A DNA stretch of 64,000 bases, from the NCBI RefSeq assembly GCF_000315915.1, contig NC_020186.1, forward strand, positions 2,356,001-2,420,000, in the 5' to 3' direction. Below are positions 1 to 10,113 of this stretch, one piece after another; position 1 is the first letter of the stretch, and every line of letters begins with the position of its first letter. Source of the stretch: Henningerozyma blattae CBS 6284. Lineage: Eukaryota; Ascomycota; Saccharomycetes; Saccharomycetales; Saccharomycetaceae. The notes beneath the pieces are model-generated. The model did no database searches. It saw only the letters and a program-made list of their open reading frames with translations, and was not told the DNA's origin. The position numbers and the translations under genes are program-made.

Positions 1-109
1 CTTATATTTGCAATTATATGTATATATATATTTTAGTAAAAAATATTTGGTAAGCATATTTATATGGCTCTGAAACAATTATTCCTACACAAGCACATAT
101 ATATACACC

Positions 110-1315
110 ATGGCCACAGCTATACAAATAAACCATCATGAAAGTGGTATCAAGCCATATTTTGAACAGAAAATTCAAGATATCGAACTTCAAATTAGAG
201 CTAAAACTGAAAATCTACGTAGATTAGAAGCTCAAAGAAATCAACTTAATGATAAAGTGCGCTTCATTAGAGATGAATTACGTCTATTACAAGAGCCTGG
301 TTCATATGTGGGAGAAATTATCAAGATCATCTCTGATAAGAGAGTTCTTGTCAAAATTCAACCGGAAGGTAAATATATTGTAGATGTTGCCAAGGATATT
401 AATATTAAAGAATTGAAGCCCTCTCAAAGAGTTTGTTTGAAAAGTGATTCATATCTATTGCATAAAGTGTTGAAGAATAAATCAGATCCATTAGTCTCTT
501 TGATGATGGTAGAAAAAGTTCCAGATTCCACTTACGATATGGTTGGTGGTCTTACAAAACAAATTAAAGAAATTAAAGAAGTTATTGAATTACCTGTAAA
601 ACATCCAGAATTGTTTGAAAGTTTAGGGATTGCGCAACCAAAGGGGGTCATTCTTTATGGTCCACCAGGTACTGGGAAAACTTTATTAGCAAGAGCTGTG
701 GCTCATCATACTGATTGTAAATTTATAAGAGTCTCAGGTGCAGAATTAGTTCAAAAATATATTGGTGAGGGTTCTAGAATGGTTAGAGAATTATTCGTCA
801 TGGCAAGAGAGCATGCTCCTTCCATCATATTTATGGATGAAATAGATTCTATTGGTTCCAGTCGTGTAGAAGGTGGTTCCGGTGGTGGAGATTCAGAAGT
901 ACAAAGAACAATGTTGGAATTATTAAATCAATTGGACGGGTTTGAAACTTCCAAGAATATTAAAATTATCATGGCTACAAATCGATTGGATATTCTGGAT
1001 CCAGCTCTTCTAAGACCTGGGAGAATCGATAGAAAGATTGAATTCCCTCCTCCTACCGTTGCTGCAAGAACAGAAATCTTACGTATTCATTCTAGAAAAA
1101 TGAATTTGACAAGGGGTATCAATTTAAGAAAGATTGCAGAAAAGATGAACGGTTGTTCGGGAGCAGATGTAAAAGGTGTTTGTACTGAAGCTGGGATGTA
1201 TGCTTTAAGAGAAAGAAGAATACATGTCACTCAAGAAGATTTCGAATTAGCCGTAGCTAAGGTAATGAATAAAAATCAAGAAACTGCTATTTCGGTGGCT
1301 AAATTATTTAAATAG
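110..1315 (+). CDS. RPT6: 26S proteasome regulatory ATPase Rpt6
   Basis: This is one of the six AAA+ ATPases in the base of the 19S regulatory particle, which unfolds ubiquitinated substrates and feeds them into the 20S core in nucleus and cytosol. The 401-residue product is close to the yeast Rpt6 length (about 405). It has an N-terminal coiled coil (about residues 20-65), an OB-type region, Walker A GPPGTGKT near residue 184, Walker B IIFMDEID near 239, and an arginine-finger segment RPGRID. The C-terminus ends LFK, as in Rpt6. The neighbouring eIF4G and TYW3 genes match the S. cerevisiae order YGL048C-YGL049C-YGL050W. No GGTGGCAAA proteasome element (Rpn4 site) is seen in the 109 bases of visible upstream sequence. 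The identification is secure. Confidence 0.97.
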   Translation: MATAIQINHHESGIKPYFEQKIQDIELQIRAKTENLRRLEAQRNQLNDKVRFIRDELRLLQEPGSYVGEIIKIISDKRVLVKIQPEGKYIVDVAKDINIKELKPSQRVCLKSDSYLLHKVLKNKSDPLVSLMMVEKVPDSTYDMVGGLTKQIKEIKEVIELPVKHPELFESLGIAQPKGVILYGPPGTGKTLLARAVAHHTDCKFIRVSGAELVQKYIGEGSRMVRELFVMAREHAPSIIFMDEIDSIGSSRVEGGSGGGDSEVQRTMLELLNQLDGFETSKNIKIIMATNRLDILDPALLRPGRIDRKIEFPPPTVAARTEILRIHSRKMNLTRGINLRKIAEKMNGCSGADVKGVCTEAGMYALRERRIHVTQEDFELAVAKVMNKNQETAISVAKLFK

Positions 1316-1890
1316 TTTCAAAATAGAGCAAATAAGACAGCCAACAAGAATGTCTCGATTTGTAATTTACATTCTATAACATTTATAACGTGTGTGTATG
1401 TTTTTCTTTTTTTTTCTTTTTTTGGTTTTATAATTAATATTGCTTTGTAACATCATTTTGTGACATTTACTGAATTTGTGACATCAATTTTCCGTTTTTA
1501 AAATTTTTTTTTTTTAAAGAAAAATTTGTGATGAAGGCATCGCGAAATGTAGACGAAAATGAAAATTTTTTTTCACAAAATCATCATTTCAAATTAAATT
1601 TTATTATTTTCACTTAATCGAAATTCAATCCATCTTCATCGATCTATATTCAGTTTACAATCTAAACAGGTAAAAAAATTTTTTGATGGTCATTGAACTA
1701 AGTTAGTATTTTTTTATTTTATTTTGCTTTGAACTATTCACAATTTTTCTTCAAATCTTGAATATTTTCAGTTTTTTTTTAAAAAATTATTAACTTCCTT
1801 CAATCTTTATTATTTACATCTGGCATTTTAGGAACTCACTTGACATTCCAAGATCTCTCTCAATTGACATCCTAATATCTCTCCATCAAA
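1316..1890. other. RPT6-eIF4G intergenic region
   Basis: This 575-bp AT-rich stretch has several poly(T) runs, consistent with the RPT6 terminator and the eIF4G promoter. It was checked for a missing N-terminal exon of eIF4G and none was found: all frames carry frequent stops and no RGG- or QN-rich coding sequence appears. Confidence 0.6.
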
Positions 1891-4071
1891 ATGGATACAA
1901 CAACCACTGCTGATGATACTAATATCTCTCAAGCTGAAAAGACTAGAAGAGACTTTATAGAACAAAGTAAATTAAGAAAAGCTGCCATTGAACAAAGAAA
2001 ATTAAAGGAAAAAGCTGAAGAAGATGCTAAGAAGGTTCAAGAGCTAGAAAAGGAAAAAGAAGTCCAAAAAGCTAATGACATTGAAAAGGAAAAGGAAGCT
2101 GCTGCTGCAGATTTATCTTCATTATCATTAGAAGAATTATTGCCAAAATTAAACCAACAAATGTCTATTATGGAAAAGATAAAGTTGAAAAAATTGATTA
2201 AACAAAAGGAAACTGAATTATTAACTAAAAATGATCAAGCTTCGTCAAAAGATGCAGCTCCTCAAGAAAATCCTAAAACTGCTCCAGGAAATGAATCTAC
2301 TTCTCAGGAAAATCAAGTAGCTTCTCCAGAAGAGGCTGTTGCTTCTACTGATGATATTCCATCTGCTGCTGATGATCCTTCTACATCCGATGATACTAGT
2401 TCTATTGATAAAAAGCAAGAACCTTTAGATGATGGTTCTATTACTTATACCACTCTATTAAAATTCTTAGAAAATGCAAAACCAATTGATGATATTTTCA
2501 ATTTTGCTTATCCACAAGGTATTGAAAATCCAGATGTTAGATATAAAAAAGATCATATCAAATATACTTATGGTCCTGCTTTTCTTTTACAATTTAAGGA
2601 TAAAGTGAATGTTACATTAGATAATGAATGGGCAAGTGAAAATACTGCAAAGATTGTTATTCCAGCAGGTTTAAATAAGCAAAATAGATCAAGAGATAAT
2701 AGTAATAGATTTGGTGCCAATTCTCGTAATAATAGCACTTCTGATTTTAGAAGATCTGGTTCTATGAGAAGTATGGATGGTAGGAATAGTTCCAAAAGAA
2801 GATCAAAGAGGGGTGGAGATGATAGAAGATCCAATAGATCTTATACTTCAAGAAGAGATCGTGAAAGGGAAAACGAAGAAAAAACTGCTGATGAAACTTC
2901 AGCTGTTGAGGTGGCTCCTCTAGTTCCTTCAGCTAATAGATGGGTTCCGAAATCTAGAATGAAGCAAACAGAAAAGAATATGGCTCCAGATGGTGTTACT
3001 GAATTATTAACCACTGAAGAAGCAGAAAGAAATACAAAATCTTTGTTAAATAAATTAACTTTAGAAAAATTTGACCCAATTTCCGCCAAATTATTAGCTA
3101 TTGCAAATCAATCACAATGGGAAGAAAATGGTGAAACTTTACAATTAGTCATTGAACAAGTTTTCCGTAAAGCGTGTGATGAACCTCATTGGTCTTCCAT
3201 GTATGCACAATTATGTGGTAAAATCGTAAAAGAATTGAATACAGAGATTAAAGATACCTCTAATGAAGGTAAAACTGGTCCAAAATTAGTTTTACACTAT
3301 TTAGTTGTTAGATGTCATACTGAATTTGAAAAAGGTTGGGCTGATAAATTACCTACAAAGGAAGATGGTTCTCCATTGGAACCTGAAATGATGTCCGATG
3401 AATATTATCAAATTGCAGCCGCAAAGAGAAGAGGTTTAGGTTTGGTACGTTTTATTGGTTTCTTATATTGTTTAAATTTATTAACAGGTAAAATGATGTT
3501 TGAATGTTTCCGTAGATTAATGAAAGATTTAAATAATAATCCATCTGATGAAACTTTAGAATCTGTGGTAGAATTATTGAATACTGTAGGCTCTCAATTT
3601 GAATCTGATAGATTCACTGCTGGCCAAGTCTCCTTAGACGGATCTGCTTTATTCGATAGTTTATTTGCGTTATTACAAAATATCATTGATGGAAATAAAA
3701 CTTCTTCAAGAATTAGTTTCAAATTATTGGATGTTATAGAATTAAGAGATGTTAAACATTGGAACAACGATAAGAAAGATGAAGGTCCAAAGACTATTCA
3801 ACAAATTCATGAAGAAGAAGAAAGAAGACGTCAATTGAAAGCTTCTGCATCTAGTTCAAGACAAAGTTCCAGGAGAGGTCATAATAATAGCACTAGAAAT
3901 TCTTCTAGAAGAGAGCCTGTCAAAGTCTCTCATGATGATTTCATAACAACAAGATCAGGCTCTTCTAGACGCTCTCAAAGACCACAACCAGTCCAAAAAG
4001 AAGAATTAAGGCCTACTATGTCTTCTTCAAATATGTTTAGTGCATTAATGGATAATAATGACGATGAATAA
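1891..4071 (+). CDS. Translation initiation factor eIF4G, N-terminally short form
   Basis: This is the scaffold of the cap-binding complex, joining eIF4E, eIF4A, Pab1 and mRNA. The 726-residue product matches yeast Tif4631/Tif4632 (about 914-952 residues) from the segment SQAEKTRRDFIEQ onward. It keeps the eIF4E-binding motif YTYGPAFLLQF (about residues 224-234), an RS/RGG-type linker with RRSNRSYTSRRDRERE, and the MIF4G/HEAT domain from about residue 380 (LLNKLTLEKFD, CDEPHWSSMYAQLCGK, RRGLGLVRFIGFLY). It also keeps the conserved C-terminus TTRSGSS...NMFSALM. What is missing is the first ~185 residues of the Saccharomyces proteins, which carry the N-terminal RNA-binding region. The start is the only in-frame ATG before the conserved segment. 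The two S. cerevisiae copies are ohnologs, so I do not assign one symbol. Confidence 0.93.
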   Translation: MDTTTTADDTNISQAEKTRRDFIEQSKLRKAAIEQRKLKEKAEEDAKKVQELEKEKEVQKANDIEKEKEAAAADLSSLSLEELLPKLNQQMSIMEKIKLKKLIKQKETELLTKNDQASSKDAAPQENPKTAPGNESTSQENQVASPEEAVASTDDIPSAADDPSTSDDTSSIDKKQEPLDDGSITYTTLLKFLENAKPIDDIFNFAYPQGIENPDVRYKKDHIKYTYGPAFLLQFKDKVNVTLDNEWASENTAKIVIPAGLNKQNRSRDNSNRFGANSRNNSTSDFRRSGSMRSMDGRNSSKRRSKRGGDDRRSNRSYTSRRDRERENEEKTADETSAVEVAPLVPSANRWVPKSRMKQTEKNMAPDGVTELLTTEEAERNTKSLLNKLTLEKFDPISAKLLAIANQSQWEENGETLQLVIEQVFRKACDEPHWSSMYAQLCGKIVKELNTEIKDTSNEGKTGPKLVLHYLVVRCHTEFEKGWADKLPTKEDGSPLEPEMMSDEYYQIAAAKRRGLGLVRFIGFLYCLNLLTGKMMFECFRRLMKDLNNNPSDETLESVVELLNTVGSQFESDRFTAGQVSLDGSALFDSLFALLQNIIDGNKTSSRISFKLLDVIELRDVKHWNNDKKDEGPKTIQQIHEEEERRRQLKASASSSRQSSRRGHNNSTRNSSRREPVKVSHDDFITTRSGSSRRSQRPQPVQKEELRPTMSSSNMFSALMDNNDDE

Positions 4072-4543
4072 ATGGCTTCATAAGAGACTAGGAATACTGA
4101 AAAGAATTCAAGTTTATATATTAATAGTATTTCGTATGCATCATTTATATTAATCCTTATTTTGTTTTTATTTGCTTTCCCAATAGATAAAAAAAGAAAT
4201 AAAAAAATAAAGCACTCTTTCATACCATAACTATTTGATTTTATTTCAACCATTATTCTTTTTTCATTCATCTTTATTTTGTTTCATTAATAGAATCCTT
4301 AACTGGAAACATATCCACCACTTCGACTTCTTCTTCAACATACAATGTACCATTCACATTTTTTTGTATTTATTAATATAAATATATAGTATCTTTTTAT
4401 TTTCTGTATGTTATTTATCTCACTATATTGTAAATTTACCATTATTTTAAATACTAAATTAATTATATTACTGAGCTTAACGGTAAAAAGTACAAATTTA
4501 TAAATTTCTATATTTTAAAACTATGCTAAAGTGAAAATATCGT
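4072..4543. other. Convergent intergenic region between eIF4G and TYW3
   Basis: This AT-rich 3' untranslated and terminator sequence serves two convergent genes. I see no further gene in it. Confidence 0.5.
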
Positions 4544-5380
4544 TTAAACTATATTAGCCGTGTCTTGCTTTAAAAGTTTCTCCTCTAAAGCCCTTCGTTG
4601 TCTTTCCAAGCCTTCTTTTCTCTTTCTAATTCTTCTATCCTCTTTAGTCTCTACCTCTTTCTTTTGAGTTGTAGCAACATTCTGTATTGGATGATTAATA
4701 ATCTCATTTTCAATTTTATTGTATAAATATTGGATTTTCTTAGCATTATCCTCAAACTTTACAAAGGTCAATTGATCTAATAATTCAATATAGGTCAACG
4801 GAACAAGTAAATTGTAGGCATCTGTGGTTTCGTCAACATAACCAATAGGAACATCTAATTTGATATTAATTCTAATTGCAACGATAAAATTAGATCCAAT
4901 TCCACTTTCGCGGAACCCACAACTCATTGCAACATTATATAAAGCAGATGCACTTTCCAAATCCCTACATTTCACATGCAAAATGAAAGGTTCGTATTTA
5001 TATAATATTAACCTGGTTGAACCATCACTCCCAGGAGTTGAATTTGGAGTTAAAATTGGCTGGAAATAAGTATTTTTGTTCTCCAGATTATTTAGCCATC
5101 CTAGCACTTCATCTTGATTATGTGTGACAAATAGCCATTTACCACCATCACCTTTCCCACCAACTTTAACTGTTTTATTATGAACTTTATTACCTTCTAC
5201 AAATACACTTAAACGCCCTGAGCATGAGGATGTAGTAACCATATCTCTATGAGAATTAATTAGCTTCATAATAGGTAGACATAATTCATCTATAGTTCCT
5301 TTTGGTGATAAATCCAAATCAGTTGAATTAATTTCTTCTAAAATTGCATTTTTCTTCTGATCAAAGGCATTCTGACCCAT
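4544..5380 (-). CDS. TYW3: tRNA wybutosine-synthesizing protein 3 (Tyw3)
   Basis: Tyw3 methylates the wybutosine precursor at position 37 of tRNA-Phe with S-adenosylmethionine, the third step after Trm5 and Tyw1/Tyw2. The 278-residue protein carries the family hallmark SSCSGR (TTSSCSGRLSVF), followed by the GGKGDGGKWLFVTH segment and the conserved FRESGIG motif. A lysine/glutamate-rich, probably helical tail forms the last ~45 residues. Length and start (a single Met before QNAFDQKK) match the fungal family. It lies between eIF4G (convergent) and GTR2 (divergent), matching YGL050W in the S. cerevisiae order. The promoter is the 290 bp shared with GTR2. Confidence 0.95.
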   Translation of the reverse strand: MGQNAFDQKKNAILEEINSTDLDLSPKGTIDELCLPIMKLINSHRDMVTTSSCSGRLSVFVEGNKVHNKTVKVGGKGDGGKWLFVTHNQDEVLGWLNNLENKNTYFQPILTPNSTPGSDGSTRLILYKYEPFILHVKCRDLESASALYNVAMSCGFRESGIGSNFIVAIRINIKLDVPIGYVDETTDAYNLLVPLTYIELLDQLTFVKFEDNAKKIQYLYNKIENEIINHPIQNVATTQKKEVETKEDRRIRKRKEGLERQRRALEEKLLKQDTANIV

Positions 5381-5671
5381 TATTTATCATTAATACAATA
5401 CAGAATTTGTCTAGAGCTCAAGGTGGCAATTTTAATGAGAAAAACTTGAGAATAGTAAATTGTTTTATTGATATAAATTTAATATGCTAAGCACCAAATT
5501 TTTAAAATATTCATATTCGATGACTGCTGAAAAATGTCCGAAGCCAAAAAAAAAATTAAATTAAGGCTATAAATTGTAACCTTGGAAAAAGTTCCACTAA
5601 TAAATATTAATGGAAGTTAAAATATTCTACAAGATAACCATCTAACACCAAACTGCATTTTTATCTTAGAT

Positions 5672-6870
5672 ATGGAGGGTCATGTTTCACATATTGTTAA
5701 CAATGTCAAAACCAACGCATTAGAATCAGACTCAAAAGCTATGATTCTATTAATGGGTCTTAGAAGGTATGAATCTCTTAAATAGAATGCTTATTGTTTA
5801 AAATAGAAAGCAATTAATTTACTAACTAAAATGTAAAAATTTCATTTTGTTTTTGTTTTTTTATCTTCAGAGGTGGTAAATCTTCAATTTGCAAAGTAGT
5901 ATTTCATAATATGCAACCCTTAGATACATTATACTTGGAATCAACATCTAACCCAACGGTTGAGCACTACTCTACTTTAATTGATCTAGCAGTGATGGAA
6001 TTGCCAGGCCAGCTAAATTATTTTGAGCCAAGTTATGACTCTGAACATTTGTTTAAAAGTGTGGGTGCACTGGTATATGTTATTGATGCTCAAGACGAAT
6101 ATATGAGTGCTATTGCAAATTTGGCAGTAATTATGGAATACGCATATAAAGTGAACCCATCAATAAATATTGAAGTTTTGATACATAAAGTTGATGGGTT
6201 AAGTGAAGAATTCAAAATAGATGCACAACGTGATATCATGCAGAGAACCGGAGAAGAGTTATTAGAGCTAGGGATGGATGGTGTTCAAGTTTCGTTTTAC
6301 TTAACATCCATTTTTGACCATTCAATATATGAAGCATTTTCAAGAATTGTCCAAAAATTAATACCTGAACTATCTTTTTTGGAAAATATGTTGGACAATT
6401 TAACTGAACACTCTAAAATTGAGAAGGCATTCTTGTTCGATATTAATTCTAAAATTTATGTTTCAACAGATTCAAATCCTGTCGATATTCAAACATACGA
6501 ATTATGCGCTGAGTTTGTTGATTTAACCATTGATTTGTACGATTTGTATAAGATACCCAAGAATTTAAATGCAACATCAGACATGTCCATTACAGATAGT
6601 AAACTAAAAGAACAGCGATCAGCAGTGGAATCTTCAGAGCTTAAAAATATTTCTCAACTAGAAAACGGTGTGATAATATATTTCAGAGAAATGATTAGGG
6701 GACTGGCTCTAGTTGCGTTAATAAGATCCAACGGTACAGATATGGAAAGTTGTATAACGGTGGCAGACTACAATGTAGATATATATAAGCAAGGCCTTAA
6801 GGAAATTTGGGCCAAATCTAAAGTACCCCCAATAGCTTCTCATATCTCAGTGAAACAGAATATAGAATAG
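5672..6870 (+). CDS. GTR2: Rag-type GTPase Gtr2, split by one intron
   Basis: Gtr2 pairs with Gtr1 in the EGO complex on the vacuole and signals amino-acid sufficiency to TORC1. The coding sequence joins 5672-5766 to 5871-6870, giving 364 residues (yeast Gtr2 has about 341). Exon 1 encodes an N-terminus ending MILLMGLR; the codon across the junction gives Arg and exon 2 continues RGGKSSICKV, completing the P-loop. Downstream are HNMQPLDTLYLEST, the switch segment DLAVMELPGQ, the base-recognition motif HKVDG, and the C-terminal roadblock-type domain. The splice is supported by reading-frame continuity across the P-loop, a TACTAAC branch point, and the absence of any N-terminus in exon 2 alone. 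GTR2 next to eIF4G matches YGR162W-YGR163W. Confidence 0.95.
5767..5870 (+). other. Spliceosomal intron in GTR2
   Basis: The 104-nt intron has donor GTATGA (one base off the yeast GTATGT), a perfect branch point TACTAAC at 5820-5826, and acceptor TTCAG at 5866-5870. It interrupts the codon for the arginine just before GGKS in the G1 box. Confidence 0.9.
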
Positions 6871-8239
6871 AATTAATTGAGTAAAAAATTTTAATTTTTT
6901 TTTAATAGATAACTCATATTTCATTGTAAGTGAATAAAGATGTAATATGGTTTTATTCATCAGGATTAAAAATGTCGTAGATATAAAGAATTTGAAATGG
7001 AGTTTCAGGTATATTGTTATCCAAAATATATTATATATGTTTTAAAGTGGGGAAAAAATATAATGTTATAGACATAGTAATTTGTGTTTTGAAATTAATC
7101 GGCTCTGCTTTTGGTAATTATTTGGATAGAAAACGTTCCTGTCAAGATATTGTATGTGTCATTTTTTTTTGGCAGTAATAATTTGAATATTCATTTAAAG
7201 CACAATATATAACGTTGATAAAATAGAATTTTTTTGATAATAATTGTTCTTCCAAAAGGGAGCTAATATATACTGGATGTCGAATATTGATTTATATGAA
7301 AATATAATTTATAATAAATAGTTTAATGATTTTCTTTATCTTTCTTTTTAAATAAAAAACATTGAACCTTTAATATCTAATTTCACTGTTAGTTCTAACG
7401 GGTTAATCTACAATTTTGTATTTAAGACACGTAAAGGAAATACTTTTCACACAAGTAAAATAATAGATAAGTAACAATTATTTGCTTGTTACTTTGTTTA
7501 AAGCCCATAGATTATTTAGTATAAAATTGATACTATTATGTAGAAATTACAAAATTAGAAAGACAGTTTACATTAAAGAATAAACAGTTTATATTTAGAA
7601 AATACTATCATTATTTGTATTCATTGTTATATTACTTTTCCACCATTTCCATAAATTTAATATCCTGGTAAAAAAATTTATTAATGAATAATCTTCTTCT
7701 AATAGTTGGAGGTTATAAATTGTCTTTAGTGCTTAATTTACTATTTTTAAGGTTAAAGTTGATAATTTAGCCATGCAGTTAGATTTTTCAAAAAATACAA
7801 CAAATATCTGTACTTATAAATCTAACAGTATATGGAATACTTTAAGACACTAAGTATACTGAGTTTTGAGATCACCAGGAATTGTGTATAAAGATTTTAA
7901 TGATGTAAATTGTATTAGCCTTTTGAAAGATTTTATAGAAATTTAAATTATTTTCTAATGAATGTTCTTTAGATAATAGTCTAAAATAAGCTTTATTAAT
8001 AAATGTGCTTAACTCCTCAAAAAATATTACCCTTAACTTAATAAATAACTTAAGCATGAAAAACTGAATGAAGCAAATAAAAATGTACGTCAATAGTTAA
8101 TAAGTAAAGTGAAAATATTATTTTTTTTCAGCAAGGTAGACTGAAGACTACCATTATAGTATTAACGGGAGTATTGGAAATTCTATGTTCACTTATATCA
8201 TCTTTGAGCTATTACGAGAACAAACAACTAAAACAGTTA
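6871..8239. other. AT-rich intergenic region, nothing recognised
   Basis: This stretch runs 1.37 kb between GTR2 and tRNA-Leu. It contains only short open frames with no recognisable protein and no clear LTR ends. Confidence 0.4.
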
Positions 8240-8341
8240 GGGAGGTTGGCCGAGTGGTTTAAGGCGTCAGATTTAGGTAGACCCTAAAACTTAAATTCTC
8301 TGATATCTTCGGATGCAAGGGTTCGAATCCCTTATCTCTCA
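8240..8341 (+). tRNA. tRNA-Leu(UAG) with intron
   Basis: The acceptor stem GGGAGGT pairs with ATCTCTC (two G-U pairs) and A is the discriminator. The A box is TGGCCGAGTGG and the B box GGTTCGAATCC. The anticodon loop reads TTTAGG, then a 20-nt intron (about 8277-8296), then C, so the intron sits after base 37 as is canonical. The long variable arm is typical of leucine tRNA, and the gene closely resembles the S. cerevisiae tL(UAG) family. A T6 terminator follows at 8342. Confidence 0.95.
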
Positions 8342-8367
8342 TTTTTTGGAAAATATCTCTTTTAAAT

Positions 8368-8375
8368 CCGGGTAA
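8368..8375. promoter_or_regulatory. Candidate Reb1 site
   Basis: CCGGGTAA contains the reverse complement of the Reb1 core TTACCCG. It lies 27 bp past tRNA-Leu, where Reb1 could act as a boundary or roadblock. The role is inferred from the motif alone. Confidence 0.4.
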
Positions 8376-8570
8376 CACTTATCAAATTAGATGAAAATGT
8401 TTTCTATATTTTTTATATTTTGTTTATAATAGAAGTATATGACATTGTTATTAACCTTAAGCAAGATTCTTCAAAAACAGTTGCTTAATCTAAAATTATA
8501 AACAAATATAAAAAACATAAAACCCTCAAAATTTTTTTCACGTCCAAATAATCTCTAAATTGTATGTTTT

Positions 8571-9192
8571 TGTCAGAGCAGTGGCATTATGTGTCATAGT
8601 CGTAGTTTTGTGTTACTATTTAATAAAGCTTGAATTTAGTTGTAATTGTGGCTTTATACAACAACTAATAACAACTTAATATAATAAATAATCCAACATG
8701 CATTAAGCATACGTGGCCTTACTACTAAAAACACCCAGGTGGTAATATTAAGAGGGCGTTAGGATGTGATAGATTCCATTTTAGTATCAGACCAGCAATT
8801 CGTTGATGGTGGATCTGTCCATTTTTTGGAGTATAAATTACCACGAAAATATCCCAAAAGTTTATAACTGTTTCATTGTATATCCTGTATATATTATATA
8901 TTCCCTTTCGAAAGAAGCAAGGAGATTTTTTTATAATAATAATATAATAATTATTCAAACAGATTACTTAACTAAGAATTTAAACTATGAGCAACAATAT
9001 TTTGAACAGTTCGACCGCTGGTCATTTTTATATTACAGTTATATTATGACGAAATTAATATTAAATTACCTAATTAAATTAATTTTTAAGAATTTATTAT
9101 GTGGTGTATACTTTGCAATATTAATAAAGCGATTAAAAATAATTAAGCCGCCAGTCACGTGACACCCCAAAACTTGTACAAAAATAAAACTG
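8571..9192 (+). repeat. LTR-like direct repeat, copy A
   Basis: This ~620-bp unit is repeated at 9332-9953, with scattered substitutions and many single-base indels. It begins TGTCAGAGCAGTGGCATTAT and contains a TATA-like GGAGTATAAATTACC. It also carries a short ATG frame starting MSNNILNSS next to AGCAACA, reminiscent of Ty1-type LTR ends that include the gag start. It runs directly into the run of Ns. Confidence 0.65.
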
Positions 9193-9212
9193 NNNNNNNN
9201 NNNNNNNNNNNN
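9193..9212. other. Assembly gap (20 N)
   Basis: The run of 20 unknown bases falls between the two direct repeats. Its left edge matches the point where copy B meets the 3' end of tRNA-Gly, so the true content may be another tRNA copy. Confidence 0.95.
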
Positions 9213-9331
9213 TCAAATAAACAAAAGATATAATAAACACAACATTACTTAGTTTGTCTACATAAAAATTACTTTTAATTAAGTTGAAGTACATTACATA
9301 TATCCTTTGAACAAATATCATACTCAAGGAC

Positions 9332-9953
9332 TGTCCGAGCTGTGGCATTATGTGTCATAAGTCGTGGGTTTGTGTTAACAGCTAATAAAGTATGAATTTA
9401 GTCGTAATTGTGGCTTTATACAACAACTAATAACAACTTAATATAATAAATAATCCAACATGCATTAAGCATACGTGGCCTTACTACTAAAAATACCCCA
9501 AGTAGTGATATTAAGAAGGTATTAGTCATGTGATAGGGTTCTATTTTTAATATCAGACCATCAATTCGTTGATGGTGATCTGTCCATTTTTTGGAGTATA
9601 AATTACCAAGAAAATATACCCAAAAGTTTACAACTGTTCATTGTATATCCTGTATATATTATATATTCCCTTTCGAAAGAAGCAAGGAGATTTTTATAAT
9701 AATAATATAATAATTATTCAAACAGATTACTTAACTAAGAATTAAACTATGAGCAACAATATTTTGAACAGTTCGACCGCTGGTCATTTTTATATTACAG
9801 TTATATTATGACGAAATTAATATTAAATTACCTAATTAAATTAATTTTTAAGAATTTATTTATGTGGTGTATACTTTGCAATATTAATAAAGCGATTAAA
9901 AATAATTAGCCGCCCAGTCACGTGACACCCCAAAACTTGTCAAAAATAAAACT
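9332..9953 (+). repeat. LTR-like direct repeat, copy B
   Basis: This is the second copy of the 620-bp unit, starting TGTCCGAGCTGTGGCATTAT and ending CACGTGACACC...AAAACTG at the 3' end of tRNA-Gly. It is probably a degenerate retrotransposon fragment together with tRNA flank. The LTR boundaries inside the unit are uncertain. Confidence 0.65.
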
Positions 9954-10023
9954 GCGCAAGCCCGGAATCGAACCGGGGGCCCAACGATGGCAACGTTGGA
10001 TTTTACCACTAAACCACTTGCGC
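9953..10023 (-). tRNA. tRNA-Gly(GCC)
   Basis: The reverse strand reads GCGCAAGTGGTTTAGTGG in its 5' half, with anticodon GCC in CGTTGCCATCG and T arm CCCGGTTCGATTCCGGG. It is nearly identical to the S. cerevisiae tG(GCC) gene. A T4 then T5 tract follows downstream on the minus strand. Confidence 0.96.
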
Positions 10024-10027
10024 CGAC

Positions 10028-10100
10028 TGGACGAGTCCGGAGTCGAACCGAAGACCTCTCCCATGCTAAGGGAGCGCGCTACCAACTACGCCACACGCCC
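10028..10100 (-). tRNA. tRNA-Ala(AGC)
   Basis: The reverse strand reads GGGCGTGTGGCGTAGTTGG, with anticodon AGC in CCTTAGCATGG and T arm TTCGGTTCGACTCCGGA, ending in TCGTCCA. It closely matches yeast tA(AGC). It lies only 4 nt upstream of tRNA-Gly on the same strand with no T-run between them, so the two may be co-transcribed. Confidence 0.95.
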
Positions 10101-10113
10101 ATATTATTCTGAT

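Noticed and set aside
1670..1830. Possible 5' UTR intron upstream of eIF4G (GTAAAA ... TATTAAC ... TAG)
   Set aside because: The donor is non-canonical, the branch point imperfect, and no upstream coding exon would be joined.
8803..9162. 119-codon open frame inside repeat copy A
   Set aside because: The frame is broken by indels in copy B, is AT-driven in composition, and has no recognisable domain.
9157..9164. GTCACGTG palindromes (also 9918, 49839 and about 60582) considered as centromere CDEI elements
   Set aside because: None is followed at about 80-90 bp by an AT-only CDEII and a TTCCGAA-type CDEIII on either strand. They are treated as ordinary E-boxes.
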